Assembly (NCBI GenBank): GCA_964546435.1
Contig: CAZJKJ010000007.1
Location: 1 to 64,000 of the forward strand
Source: CAYNST01 sp964546435
GTDB lineage: Bacteria; Pseudomonadota; Gammaproteobacteria; Pseudomonadales; Cellvibrionaceae
Direction: 5' to 3'
DNA: 64,000 nucleotides
The translations under genes and the position numbers were made by a program. Positions 17,675 to 27,454 of this stretch are shown here, piece after piece. Under the pieces are notes generated by a model. It was not told where the DNA came from, made no database searches, and worked only from the letters and a program-made list of their open reading frames with translations. Every line of letters starts with the position of its first letter. Position 1 is the stretch's first letter.

Positions 17675-18862
17675 TCACGCAAAGTCGTCAATACCGGAAT
17701 TAAGCGTGATGACCTGGGGCGTCGTCTCCGGTTGCGGGGCACCGGTCAGAGGGGTCACCGGATCGCCGCCGGCCTCACTGCCTTCTCCATGTTCCCGGGA
17801 TGAGGATTCACCGGAGGACTGATCGGAAACACCGGCATGCAACAGCGACATGCCCTGCTCCTGCAACATCTCACGCAGGCGCGGAATAGTCTGGTCGAGG
17901 GCCTCTCTCACCGCGGCACTGGCGCTTGCGAACTGCACCACCGCCTGGTCGTTCTGAATCTGAATCCGCACCTGCAGGGGACCGAGTTCCGGCGGGTCAA
18001 GCATCAGCTCCGCCGATTGAAATCCCTGTTGCAGCAATGAGACCGTACGTTCCGCCGCCAGCTGATGCCACTTTTCATGGCCAAACGTTACGCTGACCGG
18101 CACCGAGGGGCGCAGGCCGTCCTGGACTGTGGCGGTCACGTCAGTAAGTGACGGGGTTCCCCCAGGCGCTGCCGAAGTAGCGCGGGTAAACAGACTGCCA
18201 AATTGCGGATCCAGCAAAGGCTGAGGTGCCGCGTCCGCTGCGAGGGCGGTGTTTTCCAGCTGGATCTGCAGCTGCACCGGCAGTCCGGACAGACGCGCCC
18301 GTTCCGTCATGGCCAGGTTGAGCCCGGAATCCAGTGTCCCGGCGTTCAGGGTTTTAAAACTTTTGGGGTCGAGGGTCATATCGCCTTCCGCGTCCGCCGT
18401 GTCGGGCACGGCCGCTGCAAGCAATCCCGATTTGCCGGCGTTCTCCTGCAGCGTCAGCACCGACTGCGACGATGTCGGCGAAGACAGGCTGGATCCGGAA
18501 CCCGCTAAGGAAGACTCTGGCCGCAATTCGCTCGGGCTGGCTGCCGTCAGAATGCCGGCGGAATCCGGCACATTCTCGTCTTCGGTCAGCTCCGCTGCGT
18601 CCCGCGCAGAATCGGCTGCTGCCGGGCCGGACTCTTTGCGGGCCTCGGCGGCGTTGTCCTCGGACCGGGATCGCGACGGGGATCTCCCCTCCGGCCTTTG
18701 CGGACGGGATGCTTCATTCATTGAGTCTTTGAAGGAGCCGGATTCCGGCATTCCTGCATCGCGGAAGCCCGCTTCATTCGGGGACGGTGCTGAGGACGGG
18801 TTGGAGCCGCGCATAAGCGGGCCGCCGAGTGAACTACTTGTAGGATGCATGCAGGGGTCCAT
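17675..18862 (-). CDS. fliK: Flagellar hook-length control protein FliK
   Basis: FliK measures hook length and triggers the FlhB specificity switch. It has 395 residues. The N-terminal two thirds are Ser/Pro/Glu/Ala-rich and unstructured. The C-terminal Flg_hook domain (about 265-350) carries the signature ELMLDPPELGPLQVRIQI and REALDQTIPRLREMLQEQGM. A Ser/Glu/Gly-rich tail ends it. A second ATG four codons in is possible. It lies between the hptB-like gene and fliL, as in P. putida. A weak sigma-54-like site precedes it. Confidence 0.92.
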   Translation of the reverse strand: MDPCMHPTSSSLGGPLMRGSNPSSAPSPNEAGFRDAGMPESGSFKDSMNEASRPQRPEGRSPSRSRSEDNAAEARKESGPAAADSARDAAELTEDENVPDSAGILTAASPSELRPESSLAGSGSSLSSPTSSQSVLTLQENAGKSGLLAAAVPDTADAEGDMTLDPKSFKTLNAGTLDSGLNLAMTERARLSGLPVQLQIQLENTALAADAAPQPLLDPQFGSLFTRATSAAPGGTPSLTDVTATVQDGLRPSVPVSVTFGHEKWHQLAAERTVSLLQQGFQSAELMLDPPELGPLQVRIQIQNDQAVVQFASASAAVREALDQTIPRLREMLQEQGMSLLHAGVSDQSSGESSSREHGEGSEAGGDPVTPLTGAPQPETTPQVITLNSGIDDFA

Positions 18863-18922
18863 TCAAACAAAAGCGAAGTTATTGACGCGGTCGGGCGTCA
18901 TTCGAGTTGCTTTATGGACCTA

Positions 18923-18938
18923 TACAAAGGGCATGCCA
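18923..18938 (-). promoter_or_regulatory. Possible sigma-54 promoter of fliK
   Basis: The minus strand reads TGGCAT-N5-TTGTA. The -24 box is good and spacing correct; the -12 box has T in place of the key C. Start of transcription would be near 18912, about 50 bases before fliK. Confidence 0.35.
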
Positions 18939-19010
18939 GAAGAGTCTGACCGCTTGTGAGGCAGGCTTAACGGCGGTATGCGGCGGGAATTGTCTACCGC
19001 GTGGGAGAAA

Positions 19011-19358
19011 TTATTGAAGATGGCTATGGAGAACGTCGCAGACAGCGGCAAATTCCTGCTCTATGGCGGCAAACAATGGCTCCAGCGCGTGTTCCTCACC
19101 GATGCGCCCCTTGGCTTCGAGCTCGGCGCAATAGTTCCCCAGGGGATTGGCGCCAATATTTCGGCTGCTGCCTTTGAGGCCATGGGCTTCAGTATAGATA
19201 GTGTCAAAGTTGCGCTCCCGAACCGCGGCCCGCAGAAGGTTCAAGCGCCGCATTCCGTCTTCCACAAACCGTTGCACAAGTTCGCCAAAGCGCCCTGCCA
19301 GTAAATCCTGGAGCTGCGCAATCATGGCCGCATCAATTTTTTCCTGCTGAACTATCAT
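19011..19358 (-). CDS. hptB: HptB-like histidine phosphotransfer protein
   Basis: This is a lone HPt domain of 115 residues, with the phosphorylated His expected at residue 59 in EAHGLKGSSRN. In Pseudomonas, HptB passes phosphate to the response regulator HsbR, whose gene lies immediately upstream here (2-base gap). ATG at 19358 has AGGA nine bases upstream; a TTG seven codons earlier is less likely. The call rests on the HPt motif plus the neighbouring hsbR- and hsbA-like genes. The sensor kinases that load it are not in the window. Confidence 0.85.
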   Translation of the reverse strand: MIVQQEKIDAAMIAQLQDLLAGRFGELVQRFVEDGMRRLNLLRAAVRERNFDTIYTEAHGLKGSSRNIGANPLGNYCAELEAKGRIGEEHALEPLFAAIEQEFAAVCDVLHSHLQ

Positions 19359-19360
19359 GG

Positions 19361-21058
19361 TCAATCCTCGAAGGTCCAACGGTAGCGGGCGCGAATCTTG
19401 TTGCCAGGCGGAATGATTTCCAGGCTTTCGGCAATGGAGGCAATCAGGTTGAGGCCTCTGCCATAGTAATTGGTAATGGAAGGATTTTCGGATTGGGCTT
19501 CTCTGATACTGAGGTCAAAACCCGGACCGCTGTCGGTCACTGTAATCGTCAGCAGGCCGCCAGTATTCAAGACCTCATGTTGAAAGTCAAACTCGACAAA
19601 AGCGTCTTCCAGCCTGGCCAGACCTTCGCGCCGCCGCCGGTAATAATCAGCAAATCCCGCGCGGGAATTCTTGATTCTCGAAGACAGCTGCAACACCCCG
19701 TGTTCGACGGCATTGTTGAACAGTTCGGAAAGCAGCGTGTATAAAGCGCTGCCGCTCTGGCGCAGTCCGGGCACTTCGGACAGAACGTGGATCAGCAGGG
19801 ACAAGGGATTGAACACCCGCAGGGACGAGGCATCCATCCGGAACGACATGCTCCAGTTCTCCAGAAATTCGTGGTTTTTATTGGTCTGCGCCAGCATGGC
19901 TTCCAGGGCTTTCGCATCGGGAATCGTGATGTCCACCAGCGAGATGTCGTCATCCTTTTCGGTGCTGCCGATATGCGTCTGCACCTGGCGCAGAATTTCC
20001 AGAAATACCTTGGTGGGATCCTGACACTGATCCAGTACCAGGTTCAGGCGAGCCTCACCGAACATGTCGCCGGCGCGGTTGCGCGCTTCCTGGATGCCGT
20101 CTGACCACATCAGCAGATGATCTCCTGGCGTCAGGGGAAATACTTCCGGCTCGGACTTGAATTCGCGGTTGGAAAGCACGCCCAGAGGCAGGTTGCGCGA
20201 CCGGATGCGGTCATAAGACAGGGTCCGCTGACGGAACAGGATATTGTCCGGCATACCGCCGTTCCAGACGCGCAGACGCATCCGCTTGATATCAATATCG
20301 ACAAACGCCGCACAGCAAAACAGACCGACCGGCAGCGTTTGATACAGCTTCTGGTTAATTTCGCGCAGGATGTCCGACATGGTAAAGCCCTTGCGGACCA
20401 TGCCGTAAAACGTCGACGCCAATGGCATGGACCCAATGGCCGCCGGCAAACCATGACCGGTGAAATCCCCCAGCAGTAAAAAAAGACTGCCCCGGGGGCT
20501 GAGATCAGCCAGCAGTACGTCGCCATTGAAAACCGCCAGCGCCGACATGTAATACCGTATGTATTCGAGGTTCAGGGTGCCGGCGTGGGCGATCTTGTCG
20601 AACACCTGTTTGGCGATATTCTGTTCCTGGATCAGGTGTTTGTGGTTTTGCACCAGGGTTTGATGCATTTCCCGCATGCGTGCAAACGCGCGGATTTTGG
20701 AATCCAGGATTATCTGGTTGTAGGGCTTGGAAAGAAAATCATCACCGCCGGCGTCAAGACAGGTGGCGAGTGATTCTGCGTCGGCCAGAGATGTCAGAAA
20801 GATGACCGGCGTCAGTTCATCACCCGCGAGTTCCTTGATGGCTCTGGCGGCCATGATGCCGTCAACATTCGGCATGATCACATCCAGAAAAACCAGGTCC
20901 GGACGATATTCCGAAAACGCCGCGATCGCCTGCTGTCCGTCTTCGGCCAGCAGCACTTCATGACCGGAACTCATCAACATTGACTGCAGGATCATCCGGT
21001 CTGCGGCGGAATCTTCTGCCACCAGAATCTTCAGGGGCTTCGGGCTGGAATTGCTCAT
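19361..21058 (-). CDS. hsbR: HsbR-like response regulator with PP2C phosphatase and kinase-like domains
   Basis: This 565-residue partner-switching regulator has a receiver (about 8-125; phosphoacceptor Asp59 in VFLDVIMPNVDG), a short coiled linker, an SpoIIE/RsbU-type PP2C phosphatase (about 180-390; LLLGDFTGHGLPAAIGS and LLMWSDGIQEARN) and a C-terminal HATPase (LLSELFNNAVEHGV, TVTDSGPGFD). In P. aeruginosa the phosphorylated protein dephosphorylates the STAS protein HsbA, and unphosphorylated HsbR phosphorylates it. I chose the ATG at 21058 (SNSSPKPLKILVAEDS); an upstream extension has no domain. Confidence 0.88.
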   Translation of the reverse strand: MSNSSPKPLKILVAEDSAADRMILQSMLMSSGHEVLLAEDGQQAIAAFSEYRPDLVFLDVIMPNVDGIMAARAIKELAGDELTPVIFLTSLADAESLATCLDAGGDDFLSKPYNQIILDSKIRAFARMREMHQTLVQNHKHLIQEQNIAKQVFDKIAHAGTLNLEYIRYYMSALAVFNGDVLLADLSPRGSLFLLLGDFTGHGLPAAIGSMPLASTFYGMVRKGFTMSDILREINQKLYQTLPVGLFCCAAFVDIDIKRMRLRVWNGGMPDNILFRQRTLSYDRIRSRNLPLGVLSNREFKSEPEVFPLTPGDHLLMWSDGIQEARNRAGDMFGEARLNLVLDQCQDPTKVFLEILRQVQTHIGSTEKDDDISLVDITIPDAKALEAMLAQTNKNHEFLENWSMSFRMDASSLRVFNPLSLLIHVLSEVPGLRQSGSALYTLLSELFNNAVEHGVLQLSSRIKNSRAGFADYYRRRREGLARLEDAFVEFDFQHEVLNTGGLLTITVTDSGPGFDLSIREAQSENPSITNYYGRGLNLIASIAESLEIIPPGNKIRARYRWTFED

Positions 21059-21312
21059 AGAAGTGCCAGTTCGATCAGTTCGGTTGAACCGGCTGCGCAG
21101 ATAAACTGGAGATGCGGAGTGAATCAGCCATCCGATGAACTCCGCCGACGCCTTGCAGTACCGGCATGATACGACCCGCTTTTCAAGCCACTGACTGCCA
21201 AAGTCAGCACTGCATGCCAATGGCAACCGGACGATTCAGACCGGAGGAAACATGCGGAGTCAGCGGGAATCTTCCATCGATTCAAGCGCGACGGTAAGCC
21301 AGCGCGCCGGGG

Positions 21313-21621
21313 CTATTGTATGGTAAACAGCTGTTCGAAACTCGATATGGTGAAGATTTTTTTGACTTCGGGTGAGCAGTTGGAAATGGATATCTGTGCC
21401 GTTTCGCCGCCGGCATAATCCCGCAACACCAACAGCATTCCCAGGGCCGAACTGTCCAGATAAATCGCATTTTTCAGATCGACGTTGTAGTGATCCGGAG
21501 CGCCGTGGGGCAGGTTTTCATAGCACCTTCTAAACTCGTCCAGGGAACTTGCGTCGAAGCGTCCATCGACCTCTATGGTGAGTGTCTTGCCATCAGGTGA
21601 CATCGTGGAGCTGATCGCCAT
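21313..21621 (-). CDS. hsbA: HsbA-like STAS anti-anti-sigma factor
   Basis: This 102-residue STAS protein has its phosphorylatable Ser in YLDSSALGML (residues 57-58). In P. aeruginosa HsbA binds the anti-sigma factor FlgM when unphosphorylated and a diguanylate cyclase (HsbD) when phosphorylated, so it toggles swimming and biofilm growth. Here it heads the hsbA-hsbR-hptB trio between fliJ and fliK. A 254-base gap before hsbR has no gene I can support. GGAGG lies about eight bases before the ATG. Confidence 0.87.
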   Translation of the reverse strand: MAISSTMSPDGKTLTIEVDGRFDASSLDEFRRCYENLPHGAPDHYNVDLKNAIYLDSSALGMLLVLRDYAGGETAQISISNCSPEVKKIFTISSFEQLFTIQ

Positions 21622-21807
21622 AGTATTCCTCCGGATTTAAATCAGCCATTTAAGTACGAGTTATGCAAACGCCAGCGTCGCAGGCTGCGGGCGGTGGTAA
21701 TTTGTCCAGCGGCATTCTAGCAGACCTTTTTGCGAACTTGCTCGGAATATTCGTCTTCACCCGTAGTTGCCGGACCGGGCGGGCTGCGCGACCAACTGCG
21801 GGGTCAC

Positions 21808-22278
21808 CTAAACCGTTTGTCCTGGTCCGCTTGCACGGGCGCTGCGACCCGCTGCGCTCTGGGTGAACCATTCATCCAGCATTTTTTCTTCGCGTTTGCT
21901 CAGAATGCGTTCTTCATCCGCCCGCATTCGCTGGATAAGATCGCGCAGGGCGCCATGCTTCAAATGCGCTTTGTGCCAGAGGGCTTTTTTGCTCTCGGCA
22001 ACTTCAAACCGGTGCCGTACCACGTCGCCCTGTTGCACGATTGCATCAGCCAGTTTCTGCAAAAATCCCCGGTGGCGGGCAATATCACTGGCCCGCAGCG
22101 CGGCGCCATGATTGAAGGCATTCTCGTATTCACCATAGTAGCTGCGCAGCTCCTCCAGTTTGGCTTCATCAGATTTCCACGCCTGCTGCGCGATATTGTA
22201 GATTTCCGACGCCTTTTGCACCTGGCGTTCTGCCAGATCCACAACCACTTCCAGTCGTTCAGCACGTTTACCTGTCAT
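21808..22278 (-). CDS. fliJ: Flagellar export chaperone FliJ
   Basis: FliJ is a coiled-coil part of the FliHIJ ATPase complex. Its 156 residues are nearly all helical heptads (RLEVVVDLAERQVQKASEIY, ESKKALWHKAHLKHGALRDL) with a basic C-terminus. It lies five bases after fliI. The sequence is divergent, as usual for FliJ, and the call depends on length, coiled coil and place. Confidence 0.93.
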   Translation of the reverse strand: MTGKRAERLEVVVDLAERQVQKASEIYNIAQQAWKSDEAKLEELRSYYGEYENAFNHGAALRASDIARHRGFLQKLADAIVQQGDVVRHRFEVAESKKALWHKAHLKHGALRDLIQRMRADEERILSKREEKMLDEWFTQSAAGRSARASGPGQTV

Positions 22279-22283
22279 GTCGC

Positions 22284-23678
22284 TTATCTACCCGCCATTC
22301 GCTTTTTGCTGGGATCTTCCGCTTTCCTGACTTCCAGAATCGTGCGCAGGGTATTAATGCTCTGTTCGAGAGGCGCCTTCTGGCCAATGCCCTGCATGAT
22401 GTATTGCTGGAGATGCGGATTGCGCTCGATGGCGCGATCCACGACCGGGTCACTGCCTTGCGTGTAGGCGCCAATGGCAATCAGGTCGCGGTTCTGTCGA
22501 TACCGTGCCAGCAGTTGCTTGAAATCCATCGCGGCTTTCAAATGCGTCGCGTCGACAATATTTGGCATCACGCGGCTCACTGACGCTTCCACATCGATTG
22601 CCGGATAAACACCTTCCTGCGCAAGTTGCCGGGACAGCACAATGTGTCCGTCGAGAATTCCCCGCGCGGAATCCGCAATCGGATCCTGCAGGTCGTCGCC
22701 CTCCGTCAACACAGTATAGAAGGCCGTGATAGAGCCGCCACCAGGGGTGCCATTACCGGCCCGCTCCACCAGTTCGGGGATTTTCGCAAACACCGACGGC
22801 GGATAACCTTTGGTCGCCGGCGGCTCGCCCACCGCCAGGGCAATTTCCCGCTGGGCCTGCCCGAAGCGGGTCAGGGAATCCATCAGCAGCAGGACATTCA
22901 TGCCCTGATCGCGAAAATACTCGGCGACGCGGGTGGAAAGTTCGGCCGCACGCAAGCGCATCAAGGGCGCGTCATCCGCCGGGGACGCGACCACTATGGC
23001 CCGGCTCAGTCCTTCTTCTCCGAGGATATGATCGATGAATTCCTTGACCTCCCGGCCCCGTTCCCCGATCAGGCCCACGACAACGACTTGAACTTCGGTG
23101 TATTTCGTCATCATCCCCAGCAGAACGCTCTTGCCCACGCCGCTGCCCGCGAACAGGCCGATACGCTGCCCCTTGCCCACCGTCAGCAAACCGTTGATGG
23201 AGCGGATACCGACATCCAGGGGTTCGGATATCGGATCCCGATGCAAGGGGTTGATGATGGCGGGTGTGACGGGCAGATGGCCGCTGGCAATCAGGGGACC
23301 TTTGCCATCCAGCGGGATGCCCATCCCGTTGATGATTCGCCCCAGACATTCGAGCCCCATGGGTAATGAGCGCCCCACTTCCACCGGAATGACTTTGGCG
23401 CCCGGTTGCAGGCCTTCGACCTTTTGCACCGGCATCAGGAAGGTTTTGTCTTCCGAAAACCCCACCACCTCGGCGTCAATGGTCATGCCGTGATGGGTTA
23501 CCACCTTGCAGGCGTTGCCGATGGAGACTTTCAGGCCCACCGCTTCGAGGGTGAGACCGACCATGCGGGTCAGCCGGCCCGTAGCGACCGGGGGCGCCTG
23601 CAGCCAGGTGTAGCGCTGATACCGGGTGAGGCGGCGCGCAATGGGAGACTCACTCAGGGGTTTCACGTTGGGTCGCAT
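22284..23678 (-). CDS. fliI: Flagellum-specific ATP synthase FliI
   Basis: FliI is the export ATPase. Its 464 residues have the F1-beta-like fold, with Walker A (GLFAGSGVGKSVLLG), VGLIGERGREVKEF, Walker B (NVLLLMDSLTRFGQAQREI) and GYPPSVFAKIPELVERAG. It overlaps the fliH end by 29 bases in a different frame, which suggests coupled translation. Confidence 0.97.
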   Translation of the reverse strand: MRPNVKPLSESPIARRLTRYQRYTWLQAPPVATGRLTRMVGLTLEAVGLKVSIGNACKVVTHHGMTIDAEVVGFSEDKTFLMPVQKVEGLQPGAKVIPVEVGRSLPMGLECLGRIINGMGIPLDGKGPLIASGHLPVTPAIINPLHRDPISEPLDVGIRSINGLLTVGKGQRIGLFAGSGVGKSVLLGMMTKYTEVQVVVVGLIGERGREVKEFIDHILGEEGLSRAIVVASPADDAPLMRLRAAELSTRVAEYFRDQGMNVLLLMDSLTRFGQAQREIALAVGEPPATKGYPPSVFAKIPELVERAGNGTPGGGSITAFYTVLTEGDDLQDPIADSARGILDGHIVLSRQLAQEGVYPAIDVEASVSRVMPNIVDATHLKAAMDFKQLLARYRQNRDLIAIGAYTQGSDPVVDRAIERNPHLQQYIMQGIGQKAPLEQSINTLRTILEVRKAEDPSKKRMAGR

Positions 23679-24621
23679 CCTCCGGGCTGCCGGAATCGGA
23701 ACGGGAAAGGGGTTCTGAAACGGAATCGGTAGCCGCTGCGGGCATCTCTGCCACCGTAGCGTCAGTGGGTTGGGGAAAACCGGTTTCCAGCTCGCCCTGG
23801 GGCAGGATCGCGGCCGGCGTCTCGACCCGTTGGGGGGGTCGGTAGTCGGCAGTCATTACGGGAGTCGCTTCTTCGCCTTCTTCCTTTACCTGTTCCAGAA
23901 ACTGCTCAATCCGGTGGGCAATCGAATAATCGACCAGGCTGCGCTGGGACGCAACCCGGCAACCGCCGCGCTGCAAACGGCTGTCCGCTTGCAGGTGCCA
24001 GTGTGCCGCTTCTGCCGGGAGATGATTCTGCAACAGCAGGACATCGTCTGGATGCAGAGATATCTGGATGTTCTCGGTGCCTACGGGCAGGCTGTCCATC
24101 GCCCGTTCCACCATTCTGAAAATGATCTGCGGATCGGCCGTCACCGCCTGGCCTATCAGATGCCGGGCGATCTGGATGGCCATATCTACCAGCAGGCTTT
24201 CCAGCGCCTGATTCTGGGTTTCCAGAGGAAACATCAAAGCGTCGGCAATCTGGTGCAAACTGGCGATCTGTTCCCGCAACTGGGCACCGTGTTCTGCATA
24301 GGCTTTGGATTCACCCGTCTGCAAACCTTTTTGGCGCCCATCCTCCAGTCCCTGGGCGTAGCCTTCCTTGTAGCCGTGGTCGCGACCTTCCTTTTCAGCC
24401 TGCTCCGCCATCTGTTGCAGCTCGCTGGCCGTCAAAGGCTTTACCTGACTGGCTGCGACATCCTCGATGATCACGTCCTGTTGCTGCTGACGTTTGGATG
24501 CTTCCCGCTGAGCGGTGGGGACCACTTTGGCCGCGCTGCCCAACGACGGCAGGTGCCAGCTTCGAATCGATTCTATCTCTTCGAAGGGGATGCGGTTGGG
24601 GTGCTTCTTGCCGTCGCTCAT
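23650..24621 (-). CDS. fliH: Flagellar assembly protein FliH
   Basis: FliH inhibits and positions FliI. It has 323 residues, longer than E. coli FliH (about 235). The N-terminal part is variable and basic, the middle has Gly-spaced helices (EGRDHGYKEGYAQGLEDGRQ, the GxxxG repeats of FliH), and the V-ATPase E-like domain follows (about 130-250; LLVDMAIQIARHLIGQAV). A Pro/Glu/Thr-rich tail of about 70 residues is extra. It sits 31 bases after fliG. Confidence 0.94.
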   Translation of the reverse strand: MSDGKKHPNRIPFEEIESIRSWHLPSLGSAAKVVPTAQREASKRQQQQDVIIEDVAASQVKPLTASELQQMAEQAEKEGRDHGYKEGYAQGLEDGRQKGLQTGESKAYAEHGAQLREQIASLHQIADALMFPLETQNQALESLLVDMAIQIARHLIGQAVTADPQIIFRMVERAMDSLPVGTENIQISLHPDDVLLLQNHLPAEAAHWHLQADSRLQRGGCRVASQRSLVDYSIAHRIEQFLEQVKEEGEEATPVMTADYRPPQRVETPAAILPQGELETGFPQPTDATVAEMPAAATDSVSEPLSRSDSGSPEDATQRETPE

Positions 24622-24652
24622 AAACTGTTGCTCATAAACAATCGCTCATAAA

Positions 24653-25714
24653 CTACAGCATCTCTTCACCCGCACCACCGAGACTGATTTCTCCAGCATC
24701 GGCCATGCGGCGCGCAATGGTGAGAATTTCTTTTTGCGCACCTTCCACATCGGAGATTCGCACGGGTCCTTTGGCTTCCAGATCGTCCCGCAGCAATTCT
24801 GCCGCGCGCTTGGACATGTTATTGAATATCTTCTCCTTCAAATCTTCATCCGCGCCCTTCAGGGCGAGAATCAGTACTTCTGAGGAAATCTCGCGCAGCA
24901 GTGACTGGATACCGCGATCGTCGATCTCCAGCAGATTGTCGAACACGAACATCAGATCCGAGATCTGCACGCCCATGTCTTCATCGAGTTCCTTGATTGC
25001 CTCCATGAGTTCGCTTTCCAGAGTGCTATCGAGGTTGTTCATGATCTCGGCAGCCATCTTGTAGCCGCCAATCTGTTTGGTTTGCGAGCCGGCGCTACCG
25101 GAGAACTGTTTCTCCAGAATGTCATTGAGCTCCTGCAGGGCGCTCGGCTGTACGGTATCCAGCGACGCCAGCCGCATCATGACTTCCAGGCGGACTTTCT
25201 CAGTGAAATAGGTCAATATTTCGGCGGACTGGTCGGGATCGAGATACGCCAGGACGATGGCCTGGATCTGCGGGTGTTCATTGCGGATGATGTCGGCGAC
25301 TGAACGCGGGTCCATCCACTTCAGGGTGTCCAGTCCGGTGGTGTTGCCGCCCATGAGGATCCGGTCGATCAGGCCGCTGGCCTTGTCTTCACCGAGGGCC
25401 GAGACCAGCATGTTGCGGATATAGGCATCGGCACCCATGCCGAGACCGGTCTGGGTGCGGACTTCACCGAGAAAATTGGCGAGCACCGCTTCCACTTCAT
25501 TCTGCTGCACGTTCTTTAACTGAGACATGGCAGCGCCGAGCCGCTGGACTTCCTTGGGCCCCATATGCTTCAGGACTTCCGCCGCAGACTTCTCTCCCAG
25601 GCTCAACAGCAGGATGGCGGCCTGGTTCAGGCGTGAAATACTGACCGCCGGTTTGTTGGCGGTCTCCTCAGCTTTGCCTTTTTCAGCTTTTCCGCGGACG
25701 GCTTCTTTGCTCAT
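24653..25714 (-). CDS. fliG: Flagellar motor switch protein FliG
   Basis: FliG is the rotor protein that contacts the stator. It has 353 residues: a Lys-rich N-terminal extension, then N-, middle- and C-terminal domains. Visible motifs include LNQAAILLLSLGEKSAAEVL, EHPQIQAIVLAYLDPDQSAE and the C-terminal torque helix ALKGADEDLKEKIFNNMSKR with its charged residues. It overlaps fliF by four bases (ATGA). Confidence 0.97.
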   Translation of the reverse strand: MSKEAVRGKAEKGKAEETANKPAVSISRLNQAAILLLSLGEKSAAEVLKHMGPKEVQRLGAAMSQLKNVQQNEVEAVLANFLGEVRTQTGLGMGADAYIRNMLVSALGEDKASGLIDRILMGGNTTGLDTLKWMDPRSVADIIRNEHPQIQAIVLAYLDPDQSAEILTYFTEKVRLEVMMRLASLDTVQPSALQELNDILEKQFSGSAGSQTKQIGGYKMAAEIMNNLDSTLESELMEAIKELDEDMGVQISDLMFVFDNLLEIDDRGIQSLLREISSEVLILALKGADEDLKEKIFNNMSKRAAELLRDDLEAKGPVRISDVEGAQKEILTIARRMADAGEISLGGAGEEML

Positions 25715-27399
25715 TCGTCATTGATCCAGCGTTTGATTACCTGGGCGACGCGTCCTGCATCATCGGCAACCAACCCCTTGACGGCGTTGAGTTGCTGTTC
25801 ATAACTGTCTTCCGGACTTGGCAATGCCAGAGCGTCGCCGCCCGTCAAAGTCACGGTTTCGTTGGACAGGGAGTCGAAACCGTCAACGCCTGCCGCCTGC
25901 AGGGCGGCCAGTTCGCGGGCTTCATCCTCGGCACGCGCCTTGACGCCCGACGATGCCAGGCTCTTGATGACCGGTCGCAGGAAGCCCACGATCAGCACCA
26001 GAACAATCAGCAAGCCCACGCCCTGTTTGGCGAAAAACCTGGCGCTTTCGGCTTCCCACCAAGGCGCTTCCTCCAGTACCGGAGCTTCGTTTTGTATGAA
26101 AGATTCGTTGATGACATTGACGCTGTCACCCCGGGCGGCGGAGAAACCCACCGCGTCCCTAACCAGTATAGACATCCGCTCGAGCTCGGCCTCGGTCCAG
26201 GGCACCCTTTGCTGATTGCCTTCCGCGTCGAGCTCCACTTTATCGTCGACGACCACCGCCACGGACAGGCGTCGCAGCCGGCCTTTTTGATGCTTGGTAA
26301 AGCTGATAGTCCGGTCCAGTTCAAAGTTGCGGGTCGCCTGGCTGCGGGTATTGGAGGGCGCGCCGGGCGCGGCATCATCCGGTCCGGCCGCCGCGATGCT
26401 CTCGGGCGCCACACCGTCCGCCGGGGGCTGATTGGTCAAGGCACCCGGAATGCCACCGGGCGTGGTGGCACCCAGCTGCTGTTCCTTGATGGTGGATTCG
26501 CTGCGCAGGGCCGGCATGTCCGGGTTGAACGACTCTTCGGCCTGTTCGATTTCAGTAAAATCCACGTCCGCGCTGACTTCGGTTTTAAAGCGGTCGCCGC
26601 CGATGACCGGACTGAGCAGCCGCCGTACCCGCAGGACTACGTCATCTTCAATCTTGCGGGTGTAATCCAGGTGCTGCGCCGCCACGATCAGCTTTTCATC
26701 TTCGTCGCTGACGGAAATCAGCGCGCCTTTCTGATCGACCAGGGTGACGTTGGAAACTTTCAGCTCGGGGATACTGGAGGCCACCAGATTGGCAATGCCC
26801 TTTTTCTGATGCGGCTCCAGGGTGCGCCCGGGAAACAGCTCGATAAACACCGACGCACTGGGTTCACGACCATCACGGACAAATACGGAGGCCTTTGGAA
26901 TGGCCAGATGGACGCGGGCCGAGCGGACCGCCTGAATGCTGGAGATGGTGCGCGCCAGCTCACCTTCGAGGCTGCGGCGATACCGGTTGGTTTCCATGAA
27001 CTGGCTGGTGCCCAGGGGCTGTTCCTTGTCCAGTAATTCAAAACCGACTTCCCGGTTGCCGGCCACACCGGCTTCGGCCAGTTTCAAGCGCGCCTTGTGG
27101 ACGTGATCAACCGGGACCAGCAGGCTGCCCGACGCCAGATCGATCTTGTAGGGGATCTCGAACGTCTCAAGCACCTGAGCGACCTCGGCCGGGTCATAGC
27201 GGTCACCGGGGCCACTGAGGGGGCGGTAGTCCTCACCCTGCGTCCACAAAACGACCCAGAAGCCAATGGCCACGCTCGCGGCCAGGCCGATCATCAGCCC
27301 CAACTGGCGTAACAGGTTGAGGTTGTTGAAACCCTGTACCAGGTCGGGGCCACCTTTAGTGCCTGCATTCAGTGCTTGAGCGTTCGCCATGAGATTCAA
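25711..27399 (-). CDS. fliF: Flagellar MS-ring protein FliF
   Basis: FliF builds the MS ring in the inner membrane. It has 562 residues: an N-terminal membrane helix (LGLMIGLAASVAIGFWVVLW), ring-building motifs (MNVASTRV-like repeats replaced here by LEGELARTISSIQAVRSARV and VHLAIPKASVFV), a Pro/Gly-rich periplasmic loop, a second helix near 440 (GVGLLIVLVLIVGFLRPVIK) and the FliG-binding C-terminus ending in VAQVIKRWI. It is 55 bases after fliE. Confidence 0.97.
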   Translation of the reverse strand: MNLMANAQALNAGTKGGPDLVQGFNNLNLLRQLGLMIGLAASVAIGFWVVLWTQGEDYRPLSGPGDRYDPAEVAQVLETFEIPYKIDLASGSLLVPVDHVHKARLKLAEAGVAGNREVGFELLDKEQPLGTSQFMETNRYRRSLEGELARTISSIQAVRSARVHLAIPKASVFVRDGREPSASVFIELFPGRTLEPHQKKGIANLVASSIPELKVSNVTLVDQKGALISVSDEDEKLIVAAQHLDYTRKIEDDVVLRVRRLLSPVIGGDRFKTEVSADVDFTEIEQAEESFNPDMPALRSESTIKEQQLGATTPGGIPGALTNQPPADGVAPESIAAAGPDDAAPGAPSNTRSQATRNFELDRTISFTKHQKGRLRRLSVAVVVDDKVELDAEGNQQRVPWTEAELERMSILVRDAVGFSAARGDSVNVINESFIQNEAPVLEEAPWWEAESARFFAKQGVGLLIVLVLIVGFLRPVIKSLASSGVKARAEDEARELAALQAAGVDGFDSLSNETVTLTGGDALALPSPEDSYEQQLNAVKGLVADDAGRVAQVIKRWINDE

Positions 27400-27454
27400 A
27401 AAAGCCGGTTAGAGTGGTTGAAGTCGATCTGCGTCATTCGGGTTCCAAACGTCG

